Below, in pieces: positions 13,804 to 23,500 of a stretch of DNA of 36,678 bases. This stretch comes from a virus: IMG/VR virus record IMGVR_UViG_3300033571_004799, positions 1 to 36,678 of that record; one strand, given 5' to 3'. Under the pieces are notes generated by a model. The model made no database searches. It was not told the DNA's origin and saw only the letters and a list, made by a program, of their open reading frames with translations. Each line of letters begins with the position of its first letter. The first letter of the stretch is position 1. The position numbers and the translations under genes were made by a program.

Positions 13804-16091
13804 TGCCTAATGAATACCTAAAGGACGGGGATATTTCGTTTGTCGGGCTTAACAGCCGTGACAACCCTAGTTCCTTGCCTAAGGGTATCGTTAGCAGGTC
13901 TCAGAATTTTAGACTAGATAGAGGTATAGCCCAGACCAGAAAAGGGCTTCAGAGAAAGACCATTGGTTCTATCATAAACCAGAACATCTTTGGTGCTGGT
14001 ACATATATCCAGCCAAACGGACAGGAGATAATCGTCTTAGTTGTAGCGAACGGGCTGTACACATATAACCCGCAGACCGAAACACTGTCTTCTAAGATTT
14101 ATTTTCCTAATCATGTAACTGGAAAAACACTTACTTGCTCTGACTCAATAACTGTAACCATAAACTCTGTCGCACATGGCCTTAATGTAGGAGACAAAGT
14201 CTATGTTGAGGCAAATCAGAATGGGTACACTGGTTTGTTCGTCATTACTATTAAGACGAACGACACCTTTACCTACACGATGCCAGCAGTAGCCAGTCAC
14301 GGGCCTGTTGGTTTGGTCTCTTGTTCTTATTCTGCTTCTGAACTTATAACCACTACAGATGGTTGCGATGTCTGTAGTGCTATGGATAAAATCTTCATAA
14401 GCAGAGGCTTTGATAAGCGTCCGCTGATGTGGGATTTGGCTAATACCATCATAGCACTTCCTTCTAGTGGGACTGGCGTAGAGTTCCCTAACTGCTCTAC
14501 TTTGCTTTACTACGCAAATAGACTTGTAGCAATCGGCAAGTATCACTTAGAGCCAAACACTCTTAGAAACTACGACAGTATTTCTGTTAGCAACTACCTA
14601 GACTATACCGACTGGGATGTTGCAGATGTTTTTACAGTCAACAACGGAAGCAATGACCAACTGGTGGGCGTGTCGCCTTGGACTCTAAATGAGTTCCTTG
14701 TGTTCATGCGTAACAGCATCTACTATGTTTCCGTAGGTAGCGACAGATATGTAACAGGAGCACCACTGAGCACGGACTCTTATATCAAGACCCTTGCTAC
14801 AGACATAGGTTGTTCTGCCAGAAAGTCTGTAGTTCAGGCTGGCGGTGGAGTGTTCTTCCTGTCCGACAACGGCGTTTATTTCCTTCAGCCTCAACAGTCT
14901 TCTCAGGACTCGATGAAGTTGTTGACCATGAGCGACCCTATATCCGCTCCTATAGACGACATCATCCAGAGAATAAACAAGAACTATTCTAGTAACGCCG
15001 TTGCTACATACTGGAACAACAGATACTACCTTGCCGTTCCTTTAGACAACTCCACAGTTAATAACACTGTTCTTGTATTCAACTTTATCCTTAAGCAGTG
15101 GGAGTCGGTTGATACCTACCCTACTCTTGTTCAAACTGGCAACTCGCTAGTTGCTTATACTGCAAGTTTTTACACAAGCATAGTTACTGCTAATTACTAT
15201 TATTTAAATGTACAAAAGTACACAACCCCAAGACACGGCTTGGCAGTAGGAGATTATGTAAATTTAAGTTTCGGGAAAGCGTACAATGGTGCAACAGTAA
15301 CAAACTACAGACTTCCAGATGGTACATATAAGGTTGTTAATATAACAGAAAATAATTCTGTGCTTCCATTTTTTGACACTACATTTAGCGTAGAAATTCC
15401 AAAGTCTAGTTTTGTAATACAGCCCTACGATGGCACAAACTGGATTTTTAATGGTACTGATGACTGTACTTTTTCAAAGGCTGAATCAGTTTCTTTAAAA
15501 GACTTTATTGTTGTTAAGAAGGACAACCAGAGGCGTATGTTTTTAATTGACAATTATCAAGGCATATTCCTTACGGAACAACTTGACCATGATGAGTTTG
15601 GAAATTCTACAGGTGGCCCAATACTTCCTATTCCGATTGCGAATGTTGATACAAACGAAAACATCGCAAAAGGATTATACGGAAACCTGATACTTGTTTC
15701 TCCTCTTGATGCCAATGGAAACCCAAACCCTAATGTCATCATTCTTGACCCATTAGCGTTTACAAAGAATGACATTCTTGCTGTCTTAGAAACCAGACAG
15801 TACACGATGGACAGTATTACTGACAAGAGGTTTAGTTCCTATGAAGCCAACATTCTTACTGCTGGAGGCGAAAGAGTTGAAACCTATGCCGAAATCATTA
15901 ATCCAGATGTCAGCGTGAAGGTTGACTCCCTAGGCTCATCCTCGTTAGAAGACTATAATAGAAGTAACCCTGTCAGAAAGATAGGGTCTGGTGCTACGCT
16001 GAAGTTTGTCTCTTACTCTAAGAGGCCGTCTATCAGGTCTGCATTTATCTACGCTACACAGCAAAAGAAGAACAACATAAACAAAGAATAA
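13803..16091 (+). CDS. Tail nozzle / tail tubular B-like protein
   Basis: The 762-residue, beta-rich product begins with an SLPKGIVSRSQNFRLDRGIAQTRKGL segment typical of podovirus nozzle proteins (T7 gp12, P22 gp10 class), which continue as a beta-propeller-like ring. Segments such as RLVAIGKYHLEPN and NNRYYLAVPLDNS look like propeller blades. Two HGL-type beta modules are inserted, near residues 108-175 (AHGLNVGDKVYV) and from H478 (HGLAVGDYVNL). Length matches the family (about 790 for T7 gp12). It is coupled to the small membrane protein by TAATG. Confidence 0.78.
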   Translation: MPNEYLKDGDISFVGLNSRDNPSSLPKGIVSRSQNFRLDRGIAQTRKGLQRKTIGSIINQNIFGAGTYIQPNGQEIIVLVVANGLYTYNPQTETLSSKIYFPNHVTGKTLTCSDSITVTINSVAHGLNVGDKVYVEANQNGYTGLFVITIKTNDTFTYTMPAVASHGPVGLVSCSYSASELITTTDGCDVCSAMDKIFISRGFDKRPLMWDLANTIIALPSSGTGVEFPNCSTLLYYANRLVAIGKYHLEPNTLRNYDSISVSNYLDYTDWDVADVFTVNNGSNDQLVGVSPWTLNEFLVFMRNSIYYVSVGSDRYVTGAPLSTDSYIKTLATDIGCSARKSVVQAGGGVFFLSDNGVYFLQPQQSSQDSMKLLTMSDPISAPIDDIIQRINKNYSSNAVATYWNNRYYLAVPLDNSTVNNTVLVFNFILKQWESVDTYPTLVQTGNSLVAYTASFYTSIVTANYYYLNVQKYTTPRHGLAVGDYVNLSFGKAYNGATVTNYRLPDGTYKVVNITENNSVLPFFDTTFSVEIPKSSFVIQPYDGTNWIFNGTDDCTFSKAESVSLKDFIVVKKDNQRRMFLIDNYQGIFLTEQLDHDEFGNSTGGPILPIPIANVDTNENIAKGLYGNLILVSPLDANGNPNPNVIILDPLAFTKNDILAVLETRQYTMDSITDKRFSSYEANILTAGGERVETYAEIINPDVSVKVDSLGSSSLEDYNRSNPVRKIGSGATLKFVSYSKRPSIRSAFIYATQQKKNNINKE

Positions 16092-16092
16092 T

Positions 16093-17244
16093 ATGCCACA
16101 GATTTTAAAGGGCGATACCTTCGCCAACTCCCAGCAACTCACAGCCGCCAGACTTAACCAGTTGGTAGACTCTGCTCAAATCCTTGTAGGTGCTATTACG
16201 GAACAGCCCGTGATGACACCTAACACCCTTACGGCTACAGACTCTACCATAGTCAACGATGGTGGCACTCTTAAGCAAATTACAGTCAACGACATCTTAA
16301 ACAGCGGACTTCCTGTTACTACTCCTACTGTTACTGCAACCGCAAATAGAGATGTCATTGTTACGCCTTTAGATGCTGTGACTGTCGTAGGTAGCAACTA
16401 CACGAGCGTAGATGGTCTTACAGTTGTAGTTACGACTCTTTCTGCCCACGGACTGGCGATTAACAATGTAGTTCTTATTTCTGGTGCAGGTACTGGATAC
16501 AACGGCACTTTCATTATAACCAATGTTACATCTACTACATTTACTTATGTGATGTATACTGCGGCTACGCCGACTGCCTCGCCGACTGCCTGTACCTATG
16601 TAAGAAAGGCTACGGAGATTGTTAACGGAAACATTGTTGCGTCTGGATTTATCTTTGCAAAACAAGAGATTGATACGCTCAATCTTCAGGTTGATGGACA
16701 GGCTAACATCAACAACTCCACGACTAAAACCGCAAACATTACTTCTGCCATGCAGTACAGTGGTGTTCCTGTTTGGGGGCTTGTAGGAGTTTCTGATACT
16801 GCTATTCCTTTTGCTCAGTGCGATGCTACAACAGAGGCCGCAAGACTTGCTACCTGTAATGCATGGAGAAATGTTTTGGCTGTACCTTCTCTTACAAAAA
16901 CGAACAAGGAACTTTGGCAGATAGAAGTGAACTTCCCTGTCCTTGTTTGGAGTCAGTGGTACTCAAAGTTTAGGATTATCATTCAGAGCAGTGGGCAGGT
17001 TATTGCTCACGAAAACCTTTTCTTTCAGACAACCACTGGGTCTTTTTTTTACACATCTCAAATAAAAATTACAGCAGTTGTGCCAGAAGGCACTGTTCTT
17101 ACAAACGACAGCCTTGTGTTTCAGTTTAGATACCAGCCTACACTGGCTAATGCATCTAGCATTCTCAATGTAGGTTATGGCGGCCCTCTGGTAGACCCAG
17201 AAGTTACAAGAGTCTTTAGATTAACAAAGTACGCAAAGCCGTAA
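16093..17244 (+). CDS. Tail fibre or fibre-connector protein
   Basis: The 383-residue product starts with GDTFANSQQLTAARLNQLVDSAQ, a motif common at the N-terminus of phage fibre and fibre-connector proteins. The middle contains an HGL-type beta module (AHGLAINNVVLI with H119) matching those in the preceding gene, and the C-terminal third is beta-rich. No receptor-binding or enzymatic domain is recognisable. The gene follows the nozzle gene by one base. It is probably the link between nozzle and host surface, or a short fibre. Confidence 0.65.
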   Translation: MPQILKGDTFANSQQLTAARLNQLVDSAQILVGAITEQPVMTPNTLTATDSTIVNDGGTLKQITVNDILNSGLPVTTPTVTATANRDVIVTPLDAVTVVGSNYTSVDGLTVVVTTLSAHGLAINNVVLISGAGTGYNGTFIITNVTSTTFTYVMYTAATPTASPTACTYVRKATEIVNGNIVASGFIFAKQEIDTLNLQVDGQANINNSTTKTANITSAMQYSGVPVWGLVGVSDTAIPFAQCDATTEAARLATCNAWRNVLAVPSLTKTNKELWQIEVNFPVLVWSQWYSKFRIIIQSSGQVIAHENLFFQTTTGSFFYTSQIKITAVVPEGTVLTNDSLVFQFRYQPTLANASSILNVGYGGPLVDPEVTRVFRLTKYAKP

Positions 17245-17245
17245 C

Positions 17246-17695
17246 TTGAGTTGGAATTTCACAAACAAGAAGGCTAAGGATGCCTATGAGTATGTCCTCT
17301 CAAAAAAGGACACCAGCAAGCGTCCTGTATTTGACATAGAGTGGCTAGACGAATGGTTAGAGTGGCTGGCTGAACACAACTACCTGTTTCTTAACTACAA
17401 GGATGGACTGGTAGACGGCGTAATCACAATCTTCCCTATAGAGAGAACTAAAAACTTAAACAGCCTTAAGCACATACTGAGTAACATAACAGTAAAATAC
17501 CATAATCGTAACTTCTTTATTATGGACGCTTTAGTTGACAATCCTGAAGCCAGAGTAAACATTATAAAACAAATACTTAATTCTTACCCTGAAATTGAAC
17601 AAGACAGTGAAGTTCAACTTGTTGCGTGTAGGAGAGGGAAGGTAACCAAACTTAACAAACTTAAAATTTTAACACTTAAATCTAATGGGTTCTAA
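17246..17695 (+). CDS. Internal virion protein A-like (gp13 position), TTG start
   Basis: The frame opens at TTG 17246, one base after the preceding stop. The first ATG lies much later (before DALVDN), so TTG is the likely start. The 149-residue product has NYKDGLVDGVITIFPIE and a C-terminal part ending in RGKVTKLNKLKIL. T7 gp13 and its counterparts are small GNAT-like proteins placed between tail/fibre genes and gp14. Size, place and the central beta strand followed by helix fit this, but acetyl-CoA-binding residues are not visible. The assignment is by synteny. Confidence 0.6.
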   Translation: MSWNFTNKKAKDAYEYVLSKKDTSKRPVFDIEWLDEWLEWLAEHNYLFLNYKDGLVDGVITIFPIERTKNLNSLKHILSNITVKYHNRNFFIMDALVDNPEARVNIIKQILNSYPEIEQDSEVQLVACRRGKVTKLNKLKILTLKSNGF

Positions 17696-18566
17696 AAAAG
17701 TACAACTTCCTCCTCCGAGGGATTACGCCGCTGAAGCAGAGGCGAATATCAATGCCCAGATTAAGATGGCCCCCAAGATACTGGCGGCTGAGAGAGACTT
17801 AATCCCTCAGTTCCAGCAGATGCAGTTGGAGCAGATGATGGGCGGGGCTAACAACCTCAAGACCTTTTATCGTTCCGTAATGGGTGACAGTGCTGACCTG
17901 TTAGGTCAGTATGGACAGACATTTAGTAACGCCTTGTCTCCGATTGCTCAGGGTGCTAGAACTACCTATGAGGCTGGACTTGGTGGTGGTGCGGCCTTGC
18001 AGACAGCCATGAGAAACTCTGCTATGAGCGACCTTGACGCTGGCATGGGTCTTACTCCTGAGATGCAGAAGTTTGGAACTCAAGCGGCTCGTGCGGCCTT
18101 TTCAGCCAGAGGTCTCAACAGTTCCTATCAGGGAATGGCTGGTGAAATCCTTAACAACTATAACCTTGGCTTAGACAGACAGAACAGAGCCAGAACATTT
18201 GCTGGACAGGTGCTTGGCAACGATGTCACCATGTCTAATGCGGCTTACCAGCAGTATGGTTCTCCGCTGGTTTCTAGCGGCCTTCAGTCTCTTTCTCCGA
18301 TGGGTCTTGCTGGCATGGCTACGCAGTTTAACCAGAACCTTGGGCCTCAGTATGTACAGCCCGAGTCTCAGATGGGTCAGAACATTGCTTCTTCCAACTA
18401 CAACGCTCAACTTCAGAAGGCTACGGCTGATGCTCAGGCTAGTAACTCTATGCGTTCTGGCCTTATCAGTGCGGCTGGTTCTCTTGCCGCTGGCATGGCT
18501 ACTGGCGGGGTTGGCCTGTTTGCGTCTGGTGGCCTTAACTGGGGTGCTCCTGTTTCTAGAGGATAA
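17685..18566 (+). CDS. Internal virion protein B-like (gp14 position)
   Basis: The 293-residue product overlaps the upstream gene by 11 bases. It begins GSKKVQLPPPRDYAAEAEAN and is helical, rich in Ala, Gln, Gly and Met. The C-terminal 30 residues form a Gly/Ala-rich hydrophobic stretch (SGLISAAGSLAAGMATGGVG) that could insert in a membrane. T7 gp14 is the ejected protein that forms the outer-membrane pore. Position before two longer ejected proteins and composition support the same role. Identity by sequence is not shown. Confidence 0.7.
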   Translation: MGSKKVQLPPPRDYAAEAEANINAQIKMAPKILAAERDLIPQFQQMQLEQMMGGANNLKTFYRSVMGDSADLLGQYGQTFSNALSPIAQGARTTYEAGLGGGAALQTAMRNSAMSDLDAGMGLTPEMQKFGTQAARAAFSARGLNSSYQGMAGEILNNYNLGLDRQNRARTFAGQVLGNDVTMSNAAYQQYGSPLVSSGLQSLSPMGLAGMATQFNQNLGPQYVQPESQMGQNIASSNYNAQLQKATADAQASNSMRSGLISAAGSLAAGMATGGVGLFASGGLNWGAPVSRG

Positions 18567-18569
18567 TTT

Positions 18570-20549
18570 ATGCCTTCACCATTTCAAAAGTATCAGTCTG
18601 AACAAGTTCCGCAGATTAACATCCTGCCATACACTCAGGCTATGGCAGAGCAGAACGCCAATGCCATTGCTGGGTTTGGCAAGAACTTAGGCGATGCCAT
18701 TGCCAAGTACGGACAGGCACAGCAGGAGCGTGATGAACTGGCACAGGTTGCTCAGTCTGAACTGTCTAAGTTTGTCGTTCCTGACCCTGCTAACTCTGAC
18801 GACAAAGACAGATTTAAACCTTCTGATGACGCTCCTCAGCATTCTGCTGACCTTATTAACCTAGCCCTTAAGGAAGGTGACGGAGATGTTGCCAGAGGTA
18901 TGGCGGCTGTCCCTATGAGCAAACTCAAGGGGTGGTACAACGCTGACACTAGGTATCAGAAGGCCGTTCAGGTAGAAACAGAGAACAAGTTTAAAACAAG
19001 AGAATTAAACCTACGCAAAGATGCCAATGCGGTTGCTAAAGCCGCTCAGGATTTAGCGAAGAAAGAGTACCAATTAAGAAAGTCTGAGTCCGATAGAAAG
19101 GCACAGGACGCTAAGGAAGAAAAGGCCAAGTTAGACTTGTTCAGAAGAACAACTGACTTAAGCGGAGTTGTTACTTCTAAGGATGTCGATGAAGTTATTC
19201 CTGTGTTTGAGGAAGTTGGTGACATCTGGGGCAAGGACGGAGAATTAATTGCTTCTAATGTGATGCTTCAGGATGGCATGAAGGCTCTTGGCCTTAAGCC
19301 TACCGATGTTGTTACCGAGGCTCAGGCTATTGCCGCAAGGACAGAGGGTACTGGCTTTAAGCATAACGCCGTAGGCAAGTACTTAACGCAGAACGACAAG
19401 TTCAACTTTCAGGCTGGCTTTAGCGAGGCTGTTCAGAACGGCTATGCTGAGTCCTATATTCGTAATGCGTTTAGACAGGCTAACGCATGGTCTGTAGAGA
19501 ATACAGGCAGAGAACTTACTGGCCTTGAGGCCATCTTTCCTAGAGGCTTAGACGGGGAAATTCAGAACCCTGCAAAGGCTTATGAACTTGCCGTCAAGTA
19601 CGCCCAGAACCCTCAGTTTGTTGACTACATCAAGAAGCAGGGTGTCAATGTAATCCCTGATGGTGCGGCCTTCAATAAGGCGTTTTACACTGTTACAGGA
19701 AAGCAGGAGTACGGCTCTAAGACTGTAGTTCATAAGATGGAACTTAAAGAGGCCGAGCGTCTTAAGATAAGATACGATGCCATCGCCGCCGCCTCAGGTG
19801 GTTCAGACAAGTTGCCTCTTTCGTTGTATCAGATTATGGCAATGCAACCTGATAGGTTCTTGCCTTCTGCCGAAATAACACTGCCTGATGGCTCTACGCA
19901 GAGAGTATACAAGGCTGGCAAAGACTGGGTCTCTTCTACTTCGTTGGTTGGTCTTGGTGAGTCTGGAACTCCTACGACAGAAGCAGGACTTAACATTGCC
20001 TCTGCCGACAAGTGGTTGAGAAACTTCAATAAGCCGCAGACATTTGGTAATGTCACAGTTCAGTTTGTTGGTGGAATTAACAACTTTGCTGGCAAGTGGT
20101 CTGACGACTATCCGTTGCTTAAGCAGGGCTTTACCGATGTTGAACAGACTGGTAAACTTGCCAATGAGATGCGTCAGTATGTCGGTAAGGGTCTGTTGTC
20201 TAAGGTCATGGATGTTGAAGCCAGAAACCGCTTTGACTCCCTTGTGATGAGAGCCACGACATACAGAAGATACTTCATCGCTGGCGGTCAGGAAACTGAA
20301 CCCGATGCCCAGCGTCTCTTCGACATTGTCGGTGCGATGAACACATCAAGAATGGTGTTCAAGGACTCTCACCTTGCCGCCATTAATGCGTTTGAGTCTA
20401 TCCTTAGAGATAAGGTCGTAGGTCAAGCCAGACAGAACGGCTTCAGAGTTGCCGTCAATAAGAGCGGAGAAAAGTTTGACCTCAAGAAGATTATTAAAGA
20501 TGTTGAGGCAGACAACGCCAAACAGGGTTTAACAACTCCTACTAAATAA
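18570..20549 (+). CDS. Internal virion protein C-like (gp15 position)
   Basis: The 659-residue product is mostly helical, beginning with a Gln/Ala-rich helix (TQAMAEQNANAIAGFGKN) and including a long charged helix (about 135-195). Length is close to T7 gp15 (about 747), which with gp16 forms the periplasmic/inner-membrane ejection tube. The start is ATG with a fair Shine-Dalgarno match (GAGGA). The stop overlaps the giant gene as TAATG. No enzyme motif is seen. The role is inferred from order and helical build. Confidence 0.68.
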   Translation: MPSPFQKYQSEQVPQINILPYTQAMAEQNANAIAGFGKNLGDAIAKYGQAQQERDELAQVAQSELSKFVVPDPANSDDKDRFKPSDDAPQHSADLINLALKEGDGDVARGMAAVPMSKLKGWYNADTRYQKAVQVETENKFKTRELNLRKDANAVAKAAQDLAKKEYQLRKSESDRKAQDAKEEKAKLDLFRRTTDLSGVVTSKDVDEVIPVFEEVGDIWGKDGELIASNVMLQDGMKALGLKPTDVVTEAQAIAARTEGTGFKHNAVGKYLTQNDKFNFQAGFSEAVQNGYAESYIRNAFRQANAWSVENTGRELTGLEAIFPRGLDGEIQNPAKAYELAVKYAQNPQFVDYIKKQGVNVIPDGAAFNKAFYTVTGKQEYGSKTVVHKMELKEAERLKIRYDAIAAASGGSDKLPLSLYQIMAMQPDRFLPSAEITLPDGSTQRVYKAGKDWVSSTSLVGLGESGTPTTEAGLNIASADKWLRNFNKPQTFGNVTVQFVGGINNFAGKWSDDYPLLKQGFTDVEQTGKLANEMRQYVGKGLLSKVMDVEARNRFDSLVMRATTYRRYFIAGGQETEPDAQRLFDIVGAMNTSRMVFKDSHLAAINAFESILRDKVVGQARQNGFRVAVNKSGEKFDLKKIIKDVEADNAKQGLTTPTK

Positions 20550-23500
20550 TGTCCGAACTTACCTTTAGCAACCAAGAAGAACTTAGAAAACTCGCTCTTG
20601 CGAACGGCCTTATCATGCCGTCTCAGCAAAAGAAAGAGGACTCTGAAATCCCCCTTATCCCAGACGGCGATGTAAACATCCCTCAAGAACCTGAAGACGA
20701 GGGGATGATTGTCGCTGAAAAGATTAGGCAGTTTACTGGAGTCGGTTACAGACCTACATACGAAGAGGCCATCAAGTATAAGAACTTTATGGACAAGCAG
20801 GAAATCTCCGCTTGGGCTATGATTGGACAGGCAATCGAACAGACTGCTTCTGACCTTACGAATGCGGCTTTGTCCCTTGCTGGAGACACGCTGTCTTTGA
20901 AACTTCCTAAGGTCGCTGGCTCTGTGGTTGAAGGTGCGGCTCTTGGTACTAAGAACTGGTACTACATGATGGAAGAGGCCAAGTACAACGAAGCCTCTCC
21001 TATCCACAAATTACTTTATAAGAAGACTGCCTCTGACGAGGAGTACTACTACAACCTCACGAAGTTGTTGGATGTTCGTGAGAAGATGGAGCGAGACATA
21101 AACGAAGGCATCCTCCTTCCTAAGGAAGTAGAAGTTGGTGGCGTTAAGTTAGACCTTTGGAACCCCGCTACTGTGATGGGCATCTCTTATGTTGCCGACC
21201 CCAGTTGGGTGATGCCTAACCTTGGCATCGAGTCTGCCCTTGCAAAAAGTATGCGTGGTGCGTCTAAGGTCATGGCTCTTAACGAGCAATTAGCGAATGT
21301 CGCCGTCTGGTCTTCCAAGCAAGCGGAACTTGCGGCTGGTAAGTTGAAGGGTGGTTCTTCTGCCTTAGCCAACCAAATTGTCAAGACCGAGGAAGCCCTC
21401 ATTAAGAACATCGAAGACATCACAGGTCAGAAGGTGTTCGTTGGTACTTCTGGTAACATCGTGGACAAGAATGACCTTGGTCGTGGTGCTATGTCTGCGG
21501 CTGGTCTTAACGCCGTCAAAATTCCTGCTTGGGGTTTCACGACTCTTGCTTGGGGTGCTTCTAAGATTACCGAGACTGCGGCTAGTGCCGCTCAATTGGC
21601 GGCTAAGATTGCCCAAGAGCCTACTACTCAGTACGGACTGCGTATGTCTGAGCGTCTTGCGATGCAGTCGGACAACGCTTCTGTCCGTGCCTTGGCTGGC
21701 ACATGGGCTAAGACAGGCTCTCCGCTTGTAGAGTGGGCTGGAAACACTACCAGAACATCCCTTCACTCTGCCATGTATGGCGGTGCGTTTGGATTTACCT
21801 TTGGTGGTGAAGAAGGATTTTATCATGGCGTAGGTTCTGGTTTCACAATTGGCAGTGCCTTTCATCAGATTGGTGCTATACATAATACTGTTGCTGGTGC
21901 TGATGCTCCTCGTGAGGTCATCAAGAATTTTCTCTGGGCTACGGAGGGTTACGATTTCGCCAACAAGGAAGGCGTGTTCCGTCTTCTGGCTAATGCGGAA
22001 AAGGACTATGGTGCTGAGAGAAAGTTGAGCATCATGTCAGACATTGCCGCCTCTGAGCGTCTGCAAAGAGATGTCAAAAAGGTCATTCTAACGGAGGAAC
22101 GCATCAAGGAAATCATCGGTGAAAATTCACCTGAGTGGGCTGAGTTCATCAAGGAAGCCAATGGTAGTCCTGAGTTTGGTGGTATTGCGTTCCAGCGTAC
22201 TTTGGACGGACAGAAGGTTGTCATCATCAACGCCGACAGAGCACACCACTTTGCCGCCAAGGAAGAATTGTTCCACTCCCTACTGATGGACAACCGCTAT
22301 GGTCTGGAATTCCAACGCCATGCAATTGATGCCCTTATTGGTTCGGAAGACAACAAGGGTGCTCTGTACAGAGTCTCTAAGGAAGATGGTGCTAAAATGC
22401 TTGAAACTTTTAGAGACGCTTACCTTGGCGTAGAAGACAAGGCTTCCAACGGAGACCCTGAGCGTATCAACAAGACCAGAGGTGTCTGGAATGAGGTAAT
22501 CAACAAGTTTAGAAACGGAGAAACTGACGGACGACTTAACAAGTTGTTCGAAGAGTTCTTAGCGTCTTACTGGGTGTCATATGTTGACGACAAGCCTATC
22601 GACTTCCTGCTTAAGGGAGGTGACCTTGGTCTTGTCCGCAACGCTATTGAGTTAGCCAAGGATGCCTACAAGAACACCATGCACCAAGACCTTCGGGCGG
22701 CGGGGGGTAAGTTCGTGTTTGGCGACAAGATTGACGGCTTCTTTACCAATCATACCACAGGAGAAAGAGTCCGTATTCCTAAGTTGGAAAAGTTGATGAA
22801 GCACTTTGTGGAGCGTTCCAGAAAGGAAATGTACACGGGTTGGGTGCAAAACAAGCGTTCTGTTACCAGTGTCGAGAAGGCTCTGACTGGTGGCCTTGAC
22901 CACCTTGTAGTTACGAATGCCGATGGTTCTGCTAGAATTGGAAGTGCTGATGAGGTCTCTAAGAAGGTCGGAAAGAACCTTCAATCTGCCATTGAAGAGA
23001 TTTCTGAACTTGGAGAAGGAGGTCTTAAGTTCCAAGTCATTGGTAAGGACGGCGAAGTAAACGCCAGTTTCTCTCCTGCTAAGAACAGCAGAAAGCCCAA
23101 GAAGAAAAAGAAACCAGCCGCAAAACCTAGCAAGGATGTACTGCTTGACGATGACGGAGACCTTTCTCCTTTAGATTATACTGCCTCTAAGAGGTACAAC
23201 AAGCACTGGGAAGAACAGGCTGATGCTTTAGCGGAACAGGACAAGGCTCCTATTACCAATAAAGAACTTGCCGCCGCCGAACAAGCGGCTGGAGAAGCCC
23301 CTGATATGGGTGGTTGGAGTACGGACAAGAGAAAGAAGTTCTGGAAGAGCGTCTGGAACGGCAACCCGAGAATTAAGATTACTGGCGTAGCGACCAAGAA
23401 GGAACTCGCCATCTTGGAGAAGTGGCTTCCTTACAATGTGGTCAATAGGTTCAAACACCTTAACGCTGTCATTGAGATGTCCAGAATGGGTACATTTGCT

